Below are positions 12,481 to 22,855 of a stretch of DNA of 64,000 nucleotides, one piece after another (positions within the stretch are counted from its first letter, which is position 1; every line of letters begins with the position of its first letter). This stretch comes from Voacanga thouarsii (taxonomy: Eukaryota > Streptophyta > Magnoliopsida > Gentianales > Apocynaceae), in contig JANUWF010002421.1 of the NCBI GenBank assembly GCA_026120185.1, forward strand, positions 1,736,001 through 1,800,000, read 5' to 3'. Both the position numbers and the translations under genes were made by a program. The notes beneath the pieces were generated by a model, which made no database searches, was not told the origin of the DNA, and was given only the letters and a program-made list of their open reading frames with translations.

Positions 12481-13500
12481 TCAACCTACGTTGGGTTTCA
12501 CTACGGGTTTTGCACCTTCTTCCATCAAAATCTTATGAGTGCAGAAGGATGGACTGATTCCCTTTATATCAGTGATTTTCCAAGCCATAACTCCCTTATA
12601 TTTTCCCAACACACATACCAATTTGGTCTTTTGTTCTATATTGAGATCTTTGGCAATGATCACAGTTAATTTACGTTCTTTAGACAGGAAAACATATTCC
12701 AAATGCTCGGGCAAGTCTTTTAGGTCTAATTCGGGAGGATCTTCGATGAATAATTTCATTCTCCCTAAACTACTTTTCTCAATTTCCAACTTATTCATCC
12801 TATCCTCATTGTGAACTTTCTCTGGATACACCAGTGATGTTTCCATCAACTCTTCCTCAATGGATTCCTGCATTAGCTCAAAAATAGGTTCGTCAAGAAT
12901 ATCAACTCTTAAACAGAAATCATCAGAAGACAACGGGTGTTGCATGATCTTGTGGATTTGAATCACTACTTCTTCATCCCCAACCCTAAGTGTCAATCTC
13001 TCCCCCATGAACATCAATTAATGCTTTTGCTATAGCTAAGAAGGGCCTACCTAGGATTAAAGGGACTTTGGAATCTTCATCCATGTCAAGAATAACAAAA
13101 TCCACTGGAAATATGAATTTATCCACTTTTACCAACACATCTTCTATTATGCCCCTAAGATATTTGATAGATCTATCCGCAAGTTGAATACTCATCCTAG
13201 TGGACTATGGTTCTCCTAGGCCTAGCCTTTTAAATGTTTTATAAGGCAATAAATTAAAGCTAGCACTTAGGTCGGCTAATGCATTACAGACATGAAGAGT
13301 GCCAATTAAACATGGGATAGAGAAACTTCCTGGATCATCTTCTTTATGTGGCAAATTCAGTTTATCCTGCATTATGGCTGAGCATTCTTCATTTAGGACC
13401 ACCGTGGACAACTCTTCCAATCGCTTTTTATTGACGAGCATGCTTTTAAGGAATTTCGCGTATTTGGGCATGTGAATTAAAGCTTCACTGAGTGGGATGT
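12481..13500 (-). pseudogene. Athila gag C-terminus and aspartic protease, with linker to RT
   Basis: Three consecutive frames (13471-13205, 13195-12986, 13017-12481) carry the conserved Athila protease region. The segment CNALADLSASFNLLP corresponds to the DLGASINLMP active site, with Gly changed to Ser. The next frame has QLADRSIKYLRGIIEDVLV and VPLILGRPFLA, the second protease half. The third frame covers the pre-RT linker with PPELDLKDLPEHLEYVFL and ADIKGISPSF-like sequence, ending EEGAKPVVKP before RT. A stop at 13202-13204 and frame shifts separate the pieces. Confidence 0.85.
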
Positions 13501-13800
13501 TTATGTGCTATTGTTTAAATGCCTCAAGGAATTTGTTGAATTGAGCATCTTTTTGAGCTTTGTGTAGACGAGTAGGACACGGTATCTTAGGCTGAGAAGT
13601 AGGATTTTCGGGAGATGGACAGGGGATAACCGGCACCGGTTCCAGTGTTTTAGCCGGCGCCGATTCAGTTCTGTATTGTTCGGCCTCGGTTTTACCGGAT
13701 AGCTAGCACCGGTTCTCTTCTTCCAACCGGCGCCGGTTGCTATCTGTAATGTCTGGCAACTCTTTTCCACTTCGCAAATGTGACTACAGCTGTTTCCTTA
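13501..13800 (-). pseudogene. Athila gag remnant with GC-rich box cluster
   Basis: The minus strand around 13560-13470 reads like the end of Athila gag, just before the protease (an INIPLSEALIHMPKYAKF-type stretch). Upstream, 13620-13745 holds four CCGGCGCCGG-type boxes that do not look like gag coding sequence. The 90-codon frame here is probably not the native one. The whole gag core that should lie upstream is absent. Confidence 0.5.
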
Positions 13801-14282
13801 CTGGCTATTGGGGTTAGTTCGTGAGATTTTATCACCATGTCCATCAAAAACCAAATTTGCTATTCCATGTTGTGGATCATCGCTTCGAATTTCTCAAAGG
13901 TGGAGTCTATTTCATGGAACGCTTTGTGACATGAACCGTGAATTTTCCAATGACTGCTTCGAGCTCTGCTAATTCTGGTGCTGTGAGTGTCATCTTAGGA
14001 GTGCAATAGAGGTACTGCCCCTCATTAGACGTCCTCAGATACCAATTCTCCATTTCTCCTGAACATAGAAGCGAGTTAGATATGGAATTCATGATTAAAA
14101 CAAGATTACAAAGTTAGTTAATTGAACATAGTCAAAGTTAGTAGGTTAGATTACAAGGGTATACACAAAATACCAAAGATAGCACCTTTTTGTGGAAAGA
14201 ACAGTTGTACATAATTTACATACTTACGTATTTATACATTTACATGGTTAAATCAACAAAATTCAAGCTTTCGTAATATTGT
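13801..14282 (-). other. Athila leader, gag core missing
   Basis: About 480 bases between the tRNA-Asp primer site and the gag remnant. One short frame (14092-13907) has no recognisable domain. A complete Athila would carry the main gag domain in this interval, so an internal deletion is inferred. Confidence 0.5.
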
Positions 14283-14300
14283 TCCCCAACAACGGTGCCA
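14283..14300 (-). other. Primer-binding site, tRNA-Asp type
   Basis: The minus strand reads TGGCACCGTTGTTGGGGA, six bases inside the 5' LTR. It differs at three positions from the standard Athila site complementary to plant tRNA-Asp. This supports the lineage and the orientation. Confidence 0.85.
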
Positions 14301-14306
14301 AAAACT

Positions 14307-15841
14307 TGATGCATATAGATTTGGGTATAAAAATCATATAAAAATAGGCACATTCCCAATTAAATTTAAATTAAAACTTTAACCCCAAATTATACATATG
14401 AGCAAGCATACTCATCATTAACATAGCATAGGGTTCAAATGAGTGTCGATCCTCAAGGAACAAGTATGCATTAATCACTTTTCTTTCATTGTTTAACCAA
14501 CTCAATAAAATGAAAACAAAATAAAAAGGAAAATAAAATAAAATATATACTTGTCAAGGATGGAGAAGCATGTAACTCAAACCATTATTTAGACAAACAT
14601 GATCTTAAAGAACCCAACCATTATCATAACCAATTATTCTATTGGCATCAAGAAGGATTAAAGTAGATTCACTTCGATGGTCAATCCATGAAATCACTAT
14701 CTTCTAGATAAATTAGAATCACTTGGTCTCGTCTCAACTAATTCATCCAAAAGATGCATTAAACACAATCCTTAATTAAATTCCATTGGTCTCAGAAAAT
14801 TTAAAACATGAAATCAATCAATAAACCCTTGGTCTCGAAAAACATCAATTAACCTTCAATTACTAGTTCTAAGTAATCAACCCCTTGGTCCAGTAAGTTA
14901 ATAACCAACAAAATATGAAATTAATAAATTGAAACTATCATCAACCCCCTTGGTCCAATAAGTTAATGGAGAGAACCAACCAACTAATCTCGTAATAAGC
15001 ACAAGTAATTGAATACCAATAATAATAACTAATTAATCAAAAGATCGACTAACTTTAAAAATCATGAATATCTGAAATAATGTTGAATTACAATAAAATA
15101 ATTAACATATCATTGTTAAAGAAAAAGAAAACAAAGTAAAAGAAAGCACTCATAGACAAGCCTCATTCTCTTCCTTTGAAGACCTTCTTGTACAACCCTC
15201 CTTGAATTGAAGAATCGCTCCATTGATTGAATGATTTTCTGTGATGATCAACAAATTCTCCCATTTTTCTCTTATGTTTTCCATCTTTTTATAGGCTTAA
15301 GAAGTGCCTAAACTCGTTGGTATAAGGTTCTTAGCTGAGTAGAAGTAGGAAAGTACTAAAATTCTGTAGATTACCAAAAATCACGTAGAAAAATCAAATC
15401 ACCGCCTTAACTTTAGGGCACAGCCGACGCCACCTGGGCTTCTGGAGCCAGTGCTGATTGTGTTCTATTTCTCCAATTGTTCGTCGATTTTTTCTTGATC
15501 TCAGTACTATGTTGTCCAGAGTGCAGCCGGTGCTACCTTGGCTCTTGGAGTCAGTACCGGTTCCACTTTGTTTTGCTCTATTTTGGCAATTTTTTTTTGC
15601 TTAGAAGTTCGTGTAAATAGTGCATGGCTGGCGCCGGTTCCAGTGCCCTAGCCAGTGGTGCCTCTCCTCTGTTTTGCTACGTTTTTACTTCGTTTTACCC
15701 CAAAAATCTGAAATAATGAATAAAATACATTTTCAATGGTAAAATCTTAAATATGAAGGAATATGACTAGTTATTGAATAAAATGTATCACAAAATAACC
15801 TCAAATAACTAGGAAAAGTATGACTAATTTAGCCCCTATCA
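14307..15841 (-). repeat. Athila 5' LTR
   Basis: 1535 bases. On the plus strand it begins TGATGCATATAG and ends CCCCTATCA, a TG...CA pair. It aligns end to end with 6482-8037 and more distantly with the solo LTR at 42795-44720. Confidence 0.93.
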
Positions 15842-15846
15842 GTCCC

Positions 15847-15965
15847 AACAAAAATGTTATTATACCAAAATATTACACCGATCATTTTTTGTTCTGGTCG
15901 TTGATACATATTCTCATCCTATTACAAGTAGTAGCCAACCGAATGTAAAAATGCGGGCTATTACA
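15847..15965 (-). repeat. Tekay-like 5' LTR, outer segment
   Basis: The remaining ~119 bases of the LTR split by Athila. It ends GCGGGCTATTACA at 15965, the mirror of the TGTAACACCCC start at 2506. Confidence 0.7.
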
Positions 15966-16049
15966 GAAATAGTAGAGGAATCCTCAAGTAAAGGCAAGCA
16001 AAGGTTTGATGAGAGTAGACTAACTCAAAGCATTCTGAATGCCTTGAAT

Positions 16050-16523
16050 ATTTTGTCTGAAAAATTTTATGCGTTCAGTGCCGAAGTCAAAACTGAATTG
16101 TAAATTTTGGGCACTCGATTGAGTAATTTGGAAGGGAAGCTGCCTACAGAAGTAAAGGATACTGGAGATGTCTCAAAAGATCAAGCCACTCCACCTCAGG
16201 AAGAGGATGAGCTTATTATTCCCTCTCCTGAAAATGATTCAGGACAACCCACCGCTGCTAAGAAAATTATCACTGATGAAATTCTAGCTCTACCCATTGC
16301 AGTGCCCACTACTGAAACAATTCCATCCTAGCCTGCTGAGATGATACCTACTGTACCCTCTACTGACCCAGCTACCATTATAAAAGAGAAGACAGTTCCA
16401 CCTAGCAGCTCATCAGGACGCAAAATGAAACATATTGTCGTCAAAAGGAAATCCAGCAAAATTGCTAGACAACACTTAAAGAAGTGTGTCAATGCTAAGC
16501 TTGAGACCATCAACATTCCATGA
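16050..16523 (+). pseudogene. Unrecognised late ORF of the copia-like element
   Basis: Two frames in the same phase family (16107-16331 and 16341-16523) are separated by a TAG at 16329-16331 and share one style: acidic and Ser/Pro/Thr-rich (EEDELIIPSPENDSGQ, PSSSSGRKMKHIVVKRKSSK), ending basic. Codons upstream of 16107 read plausibly too (ALNILSEKFYAFSAEV-like). It resembles the tail of a gag-like or envelope-like retroelement ORF, but I cannot name the family. Confidence 0.35.
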
Positions 16524-17577
16524 TTGACATATGATGACTGTTGATTGTTGACTTATTCTACAAAATTTTATTCTGATTAACACCATTACCTTCAAATTGC
16601 TTTATGCTTTCTGCACTATATTTTCATAAACACTTTTATTTTGGTTTTAGACTGATATTACTACTATTGTTGATATTATTACTAATATATAGTCACTACT
16701 GCATCTTGTTACTACTGATATTCCTTTTTTAAGCACTACTACCCCTAGTTGATTCCTTACTATTTATCTACTGCTAAATTCTTTTTGATGCCAAATGGGG
16801 AGAAATAAATATGGAGTGTGATGGATTATGTATAATTAGGAGCTGAATTTTCTATCGATTTGAAATTACTGTAGAATTGAGCTTATGCTAACTTTAGATT
16901 ATAAGGTTTGTGACTAAGTTTAGATGATGGATACTTGAGTAGATGCCTATGAAAATTGTGTTGCTTCTCTTTGGTTGCACAGTGAAAACTTTGTGAAAAC
17001 TGGGTTCAGTTAATTCTTAGAAAACCGTCGATCTATCTTTGTAGGAATTTTTTTTCTGCTGCACAAACATAGGGGGGGGTTTGGATCCTCAATTCTTCAA
17101 TCCAAAACACCAGTCCAAAAATGCTTTTACAAGAAGTGATCTTCTATCTTATTTTAACCCGTTTTGGATGCATGATTTGGAAGTCCAAAATCTCAAATCC
17201 TAGTTTAGTCTCCAACGCACTCCATCACTAGTATTTTTTTACTGTTCATATATACATATACATAGGGGGAGTATTGCTGTTTATGCCTCTTCATGTACAT
17301 TATTATACATTTTTTTTTCTTGACCATTATTTAGCTATTTCTATGTGAAATAGTCTTCCTAATGGAAGGAATGAGGATAAAGAGGTTAGTTGGGCCATAG
17401 GCTTATTAAACCCTGTTTATGAGACTATGTTTAACATTTCTTATCTTAAACTCATAAGCACTCTTTGAGTCCTATAATGAGAGAATGAATTTCAGTTAAA
17501 AATATTCTTACTTCTCTCGGTCTAACATATTCATACAGTTTATATCATATTTTTTTTTTCACAATTCCATCAGGCTT
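16524..17577. other. Spacer between late ORF and LTR, no gene seen
   Basis: AT-rich, low-coding sequence. It holds a GATGCCAAATGGGGAGA purine-rich site near 16790-16806 and a run of seven to eight G near 17072-17080. No frame shows a recognisable domain. Confidence 0.4.
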
Positions 17578-17601
17578 GTCATCACTCAAAAAGGGGAAGA
17601 T

Positions 17602-18934
17602 TGTTAGCCCGAAAGATATTCTCCTGTGTTTTGATTTACGACTAACATGTGTAATTTATATGTGATACGACATGTTTGACTTTAGTTCTTCCAAAACATA
17701 CTAATAGGACTGCTAAGCAGCTCCTAAGCAATGGAATCCAAGAGTGGTTGATCAAGTATAACTCCAACCTAAGAGATTGCATATCATAAAGGCCTTGTGA
17801 AGATTTATAGACTACGAATTGTGATTAAGGTATTATTTGCAAATTTATATGTCTCTGTACCTTATGTTCGATTTGTTTTACTTTGAAGCACTTACAAATG
17901 ATTTCAAGAAGAAAGAGGATATTTCTAAATCTGGATTTTATATAATTCTTAGATGAGTTGTTTTGGATGGACTTCTGAATCCTCAACATCATCCAATGGT
18001 CTGTAGCATTTTTCAAAATATATCTTTTTGCATTAAGTGTCATTTGGGACTCACCCTTTGGTCACATATCTTTCCATTCTGTGAATCCAAAACCCTGAAA
18101 ATCCTGACAGAGTAACTAGTCGTTGGAACTTCGATTTTAGCTCTTATAAAAGTTTCAAAAACTCGATTTTCAAGCAGATTTTTGTGCTAACATTTAAGAA
18201 ACACTCTTACACTTTAGACTACAAAAATCTGTCTTTTCATTTCTGCTTCAAAGTAAGATTAAATTGTTCTAAAGGTAAAAAGGTATTTGTGCTTAGTGAT
18301 TTATATTTTCTCAATCTATGAGCTATTTATGTATTCTATCTTTGATCAGCTTTATATCAAGTTTAAGAAAGTAAAATCCAGTTGGGGTGAGCCTTGATTA
18401 TTCATTTTAAAGAGGTTTGGTGCAAAACTAAGTGTGGTGATCCTCTTGTGTAAGATTGGTGTCACCTACCACCATTGATTTCGAAAAAGGTTTTAGTAAG
18501 TCGTGTTGAAATCCTTAAATATGAACTTATAGTAGTGGATGTATATCATTTAAGGATTGAACTACTATAAAACCTTAGGCCTATTCTTGTGCATTTTGTT
18601 TGAACCTTTTTTTACTACATTTTTGTTGGTCATCAGATCTTAAATACTTTATCTTTTTCTCGTAAATTATTAATCCATTTAAGACCCTTGTGTTCTATAG
18701 TAAGTTTTTCCTGATATTTTATCTACCCATCTTTAATACAGACCATCTTCTCACCATTTAGTGCTGATTTAAAAGATTCCTAACTGCATCTTAAAGCTAC
18801 GAACCAAATCCTTTTTTTTTTAACACATATTTTGTTCGCCCTTTTTCAAAAGACATCAAAAGATTTTTTTTTAAAAAAATTGTATTTGTTTGCCATAAAC
18901 TTTTTCACCCCCCTCTAAGGTTTATCACTCTCCA
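17602..18934 (+). repeat. Probable copia 3' LTR
   Basis: Begins TGTTAGCCCG immediately after a polypurine tract and probably ends at TCTCCA near 18934, just after TTCACCCCCCTCTAAGG. The partner LTR is not in the window, so the right boundary is uncertain. Confidence 0.4.
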
Positions 18935-19440
18935 AAAAAAAAAGGAAAAGGGGGGGGGGAGGGGGTCAATCTATGATGAAATTTAAGTACATCTCTTATG
19001 GTTTTGATATATGTATGTTGTATGTATGTATGTATGTATGTATGTATATTGGTGATATTTCTGCTATAAATTGGAATTTGATGTTATGATTTTCTATCAA
19101 CTGCCATTTTATTTAATAGATTAAGCTGTTAAACTTAGCAGGGGAGCAACTCATTCCATGGAAGCTTTTATCTATCTACTTGTGAAGTTAAAAATTTTCC
19201 TTATTTCATGATTATACTATATGTGTGCTGTATGGTTGGATGAATACAAGCATTTTACAAGCCTTATGCTCTCCAAAAGGGGGGGAGGGGGGGGGTAAAA
19301 CTATGATGAAATTTAAGTGCATCTCATATGGTTTTACAAGTATGATGTGTGTATGTTGTATTTATGTACTTTTCAAGGCCTTATGTTGTATGTATGTTGT
19401 ACTTATGGTTTCAATTATTCAAGCAACATGATACAAATTT
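18921..19440 (+). repeat. Direct repeat pair with long G runs
   Basis: The segment 18926-19050 (CTCTCCA, purine/G tract, then CTATGATGAAATTTAAGT and ATCTCTTATGGTTTT) is repeated at 19269-19400 with minor changes. Each copy starts with an almost pure G tract (18951-18965 and 19279-19297). A TATG/TGTA microsatellite (19017-19048) follows the first copy. A third G run with an A-rich lead is at 19612-19622 without the downstream match. Confidence 0.7.
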
Positions 19441-20459
19441 CAACAACATGTCAATTAATTTCAAAAATTGCAGCTTGCCTAGGAATGAATGAATAACACT
19501 AATATCATGAATTGGCCTTTGTCTAAAGAAGTGCCTTATTAACAACATGCTTCAGACCTCAACTTTGTTGGAACTTCCCTATTAAAGCCACAAAAAAAGG
19601 TAAAAACAAAAAGGGGGGGGGGCTCTAGTAGGAATTATGTTCCAAATATTAGTATGTGGACATGAGACAATTCATATAAAAGCACCTGAGCTGTGTTAAT
19701 GGCATGATAAAAGCACCTAATTGAGCAAAAAATTCATATGCAGCATAGGAAACATAAATGGTAACCATCTACTTATGCATTTGACTCCCACTCAAAGTAA
19801 TATGTTATTAATAAATGGGATTTTTATAGAATCCCAAAGAAATATTTAATGTTATGTATTTGTGTGGTCATCCAATAGATATGGTAATAGTGCTACTATT
19901 TTCACTGCATCTAGGGCAACTGCGAGGAAATTTTAGATCGAGATTGAAGCGCGGCAGGTAAGTGGATTGGCAACTTCTGGTAATTAAGAAACCTACATGC
20001 TTTACAACAGAAACCTACATTCCAATCCCCAAAAGTTTTGTAAGCCTAGCTAAAATAGTTGAAGTAGAAAAGAAAAGCTAGAGGCTTTAAATTTCAAATC
20101 ACATGGTGGCAAAAATAAAGAAGCATTGATTTCTAAAAGAAAATGCAGTATATACAAAAATATAGAAGCAGAGAAATGTACTATTAGATGCAAGCAGTAG
20201 GTTTCAACAAAACCAAATTCTTTTATTCAATTTTCTATCTGATTTTAGTTAAAAGAACTAAAACCTAGCGTAGACTAGCGTACCATTTATGGATTTATGT
20301 ATAGAAAATTAGATATTCCACCACCATATTCGAACTTAATCAAAAACTAACAAAATTTCAGAAATTCCACCACCACATTCTAACTGAAGCAGAAACCCAT
20401 TAAAAAAAGATAACATAGCAAATAGAAACAACAAAAAACCACAAGAGTAATCTCAAATT
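19441..20459. other. Unassigned region
   Basis: No frame with a recognisable domain on either strand. AT-rich, with poly-A tracts near 20400-20440. It may be intronic or UTR sequence of the exon-like segment at 20500-20740, but nothing proves that. Confidence 0.3.
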
Positions 20460-20499
20460 TCAAAGTCTCAATTCAAAATTAGTGCAAATTTCACAAATC

Positions 20500-20740
20500 A
20501 AAGAAATACTACAATAAGGGATAATGCTTACCAACAACGTACTTTGAAGCCGCATACTTGCAGAGATTGTGGCCACAGATTTGACAAATTTTGAGGACTT
20601 TTTGTGTCTCTCTGCATCAATGTGTGCTGTAGATAGTGAGAGTGAGAGGCTTACAGTGAAGGCCTGTAAGGGTGAGTATTGGCGGTAAGTGTGAGTAGTA
20701 GAAGGAAGTATCGATGACAATAGGGGCGTGAGATATAATT
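20500..20740 (-). other. Possible 5' exon of an unrecognised gene
   Basis: On the minus strand a CT-rich leader (TCTCACTCTCACTATC) leads to a stretch near 20595-20535 ending GTTGTTG|GTAAGCATT, which has a good donor-site consensus. One frame there reads like CGHNLCKYAASKYVV. The frame 20720-20460 is an alternative with no domain. The upstream TATA-like AT-rich DNA (20740-20780) is compatible with a promoter. I do not recognise the product. Confidence 0.25.
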
Positions 20741-21480
20741 TTCCTTTTTTTATAGTACTATAGTTTGTATAGTAATTTATAATATAATATTACTTTATAT
20801 TATACTTTTTTTTCTTTCTTATATTTTATAATTCATAAAATATATATATATATATTTATATATATACACACTAAATACTAATAATGTGTATTTATATTTA
20901 TATTTTGAGTCTATATATAAATAATAATAATAAAAGTTCTATTATTATTTACACTAAAAAATAATTAATATTTAGTGTATTTAATATAAACACACTAAAT
21001 ACTAATTATATTTTTTTTATTTTTTGTGAATATATAAATAATAATTATAATTTATGCATACAATATATATATATATATATATTATAGTACCATTTATGCT
21101 TAAGTTTAAATTGTTACAAAATTACGGTACTTACTTATATTTGAAATATGTATACAAAAATAAATGTCAATATATATATATATATAATAAAATATTGAGA
21201 ATCTTTATTTCTCTTTTATTTTCTTCTTCTAAATATAACTATCCTTAAGTTTTTCTCAGAGAAAAGTTATATACTTATGTTATGAATATATTATAACATA
21301 TTATTAAATATATTTATGTTATGTTTAACTTTAAATTGTTATAAAACAATAGTACTTACTAATATTTGAAACGTGTATACAAAATTAAATTTCATTATTT
21401 ATACATGCATAAATATTACTGACATAGATAGATCTATGATTTATTCAGTATATTTTGAATAAATTTATAAGTTCTATATT
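20741..21480. other. AT-rich, microsatellite-bearing intergenic DNA
   Basis: Very AT-rich sequence with several TA tracts (20848-20862, 21062-21082, 21172-21187) and short repeated phrases such as ACACTAAATACTAAT (twice). The frames here (for example 21054-21248) are Tyr/Ile-rich products of the TA repeats. Confidence 0.7.
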
Positions 21481-21868
21481 AGATTTGAGGTGATAAGAAA
21501 AGAGATCTGGTTTTTAAACTACTCTGCAGGTGGTCTAACTGAGTTGTTGTTGGCCGATAAGTTGAGTAATGGTTGTTGTTAACTCAGTAGCCTGTAATAG
21601 ACGAGAATTTATTCTCAGTGGCCTAATCCCTCTTAGATCTATTACGGACTTTGTAGATCTATTATTTATTTACTGATTAATGCTTATATCTGCTAAGTTC
21701 ACAAACAGATCTACATGTTTTACATCATAAGCTATTAATAACGTGAATGTATCCTTCTTATGGAACTTGAAGGTGATGATTGCCAAGTTACAGGAAGTAT
21801 AAAGCCCACATTTATATTTTTTGTGTTTATTTAATTTCTTTTTTAGTAATTTTCATACATTCTGCATT
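21481..21868 (+). other. Putative viral leader upstream of ORF1
   Basis: About 390 bases before the probable ORF1 start. It contains repeated GATCTATTA and GTTGTTGTT phrases but no open frame. I did not find the TGGTATCAGAGC primer site expected for caulimovirids, here or after the promoter region. Where host DNA ends and virus begins is not resolved. Confidence 0.4.
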
Positions 21869-22855
21869 ATGTCCTCTTTTCTCCGCCCTTTTTCTAGATC
21901 CTCTTCTTCTCCTATGTTCTCCCCCTCATCTAAAAATTCTTCAAAACTCAAGGAAGAGTTTAACATTTCCGACCTCCAACAGTCTATAGATAATTGGAAA
22001 ATTCCCGAGTTTTCCCCTAATGAGATTTACAAATCTCCCAAATGGTCACTTAACAGTGACTATGTCATTTGAACTATTGAAGAAACAGTTCAATTAGATT
22101 CTGATTGCAAAGAAATTAAACTTCTTTCTGCCAGTGCTATCAAAATATTTCAAAATAAATACAATTATTTACATTTTGTTGTTGTCCAAATTTCAGCAAA
22201 ACCTCTTTCTAGAAAAGGTCTTGATACTTCTCTCCTTTGATGTCTAAGAGATACTAGATTTTTAGACTTTAATGATTCCCTTTTAGGGATGGTAGAAACC
22301 AGCCTTTGCAGTGGACCAGTTTATTTTAAATGTTTTCCAAAATTTACAGTCTTTCTCAAAGATCAAAATCTTCTTGATGCTCTGACTCCTAATGTCAAGA
22401 CTGCAAATTACAAAATCAAAACAGGTTCTCTCCCTGTAGCCATCATATATCGTATTCAGTATAAGGCTATGACTTCTGCTTTCAATACCGGTAGAATAAG
22501 AATGTTTCACAAGGGTGAAACAGTTCTCTTCCAAATAGATTCACAAAGATCTCATCTTTCCATCCCAAAACCTATCTCATGGAATCAGGTTAGTCTTCCT
22601 TCTAACTAGTTATTAACTGATACAACTCTTTTTGTGAAACTAGAAAATACCACTATGTCAGACATCAAACAATTCTCTTGTGGATATATGAAAATAGCTT
22701 TCCAAACATCTCTCAGTCAAAGGTTTTCATATCCTCAATCCCATGCATCTTCATCAGGCGTTCAACCTCCTAGAAATTTGGTATCTTCTGCAGCTACCCA
22801 TCTACAAGGTATCAATCTAGAACCCAAAATTCCACAAGCAAGATATGCAGTATAA
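21869..22855 (+). pseudogene. Viral movement-protein region of ORF1
   Basis: The probable start is ATG 21869, after a TTATTT-rich leader; an earlier in-frame ATG at 21821 sits in a hydrophobic, non-viral-looking stretch. The frame begins Ser/Pro-rich. After stops near 22070 and 22240, the segment 22289-22607 carries the conserved caulimovirid movement-protein pattern (LGMVETSLCSGPVYFKCFP, then IIYRIQYKAM). A further frame at 22634-22855 continues in the same phase. Such proteins move virus between cells through plasmodesmata. At least three in-frame stops inactivate it. Confidence 0.82.

Larger units (their letters stand above)
6482..15841 (-). mobile_element. Athila-type Ty3/gypsy element, full structure, coding-dead
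   Basis: Two LTRs (6482-8037 and 14307-15841) flank a 6.3 kb internal region read on the minus strand, with order gag remnant, protease, RT, RNase H, integrase. Five-base target duplications GTCCC flank it perfectly (6477-6481 and 15842-15846). The primer site matches tRNA-Asp, as in Athila. The RT box FTCPYGTFAYRWMPFGLCN is the Athila form of the gypsy signature. The gag N-terminal part is missing: only about 500 bases separate the primer site from the gag C-terminal remnant. Stops and catalytic-site changes make it non-autonomous. Confidence 0.92.
1..15965 (-). mobile_element. Del/Tekay-like Ty3/gypsy element, 5' part, with Athila nested in its LTR
   Basis: Minus-strand LTR retrotransposon cut by the left window edge, so RT, RNase H, integrase and the 3' LTR are not visible. 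Reading down the minus strand it has an LTR (15965 to 2506, interrupted), a primer-binding site complementary to initiator tRNA-Met (2492-2503), a ~1 kb leader, degenerate gag (~1480-600) and protease (484-275). The long LTR, tRNA-iMet primer and single CCHC gag fit the Del/Tekay branch of chromoviruses, but integrase and chromodomain are out of view, so the lineage is inferred. The Athila element at 6482-15841 inserted later into the LTR. Coding parts are full of stops, so the element is dead. Confidence 0.75.
15966..18934 (+). mobile_element. 3' end of a probable Ty1/copia (SIRE-like) element
   Basis: The Tekay-like element inserted here, so only the 3' part is present. It contains a late ORF (16050-16523), a ~1 kb spacer with a purine-rich site near 16796-16806, a purine tract ACTCAAAAAGGGGAAGATTG just before 17602, and an LTR-like block of about 1.3 kb. 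That block starts TGTTAGCC and ends near the CACCCCCCTCTAAGG motif, which is typical near the 3' edge of SIRE-type LTRs. No pol domain is visible, so the assignment rests on the polypurine tract and LTR features. Confidence 0.45.
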
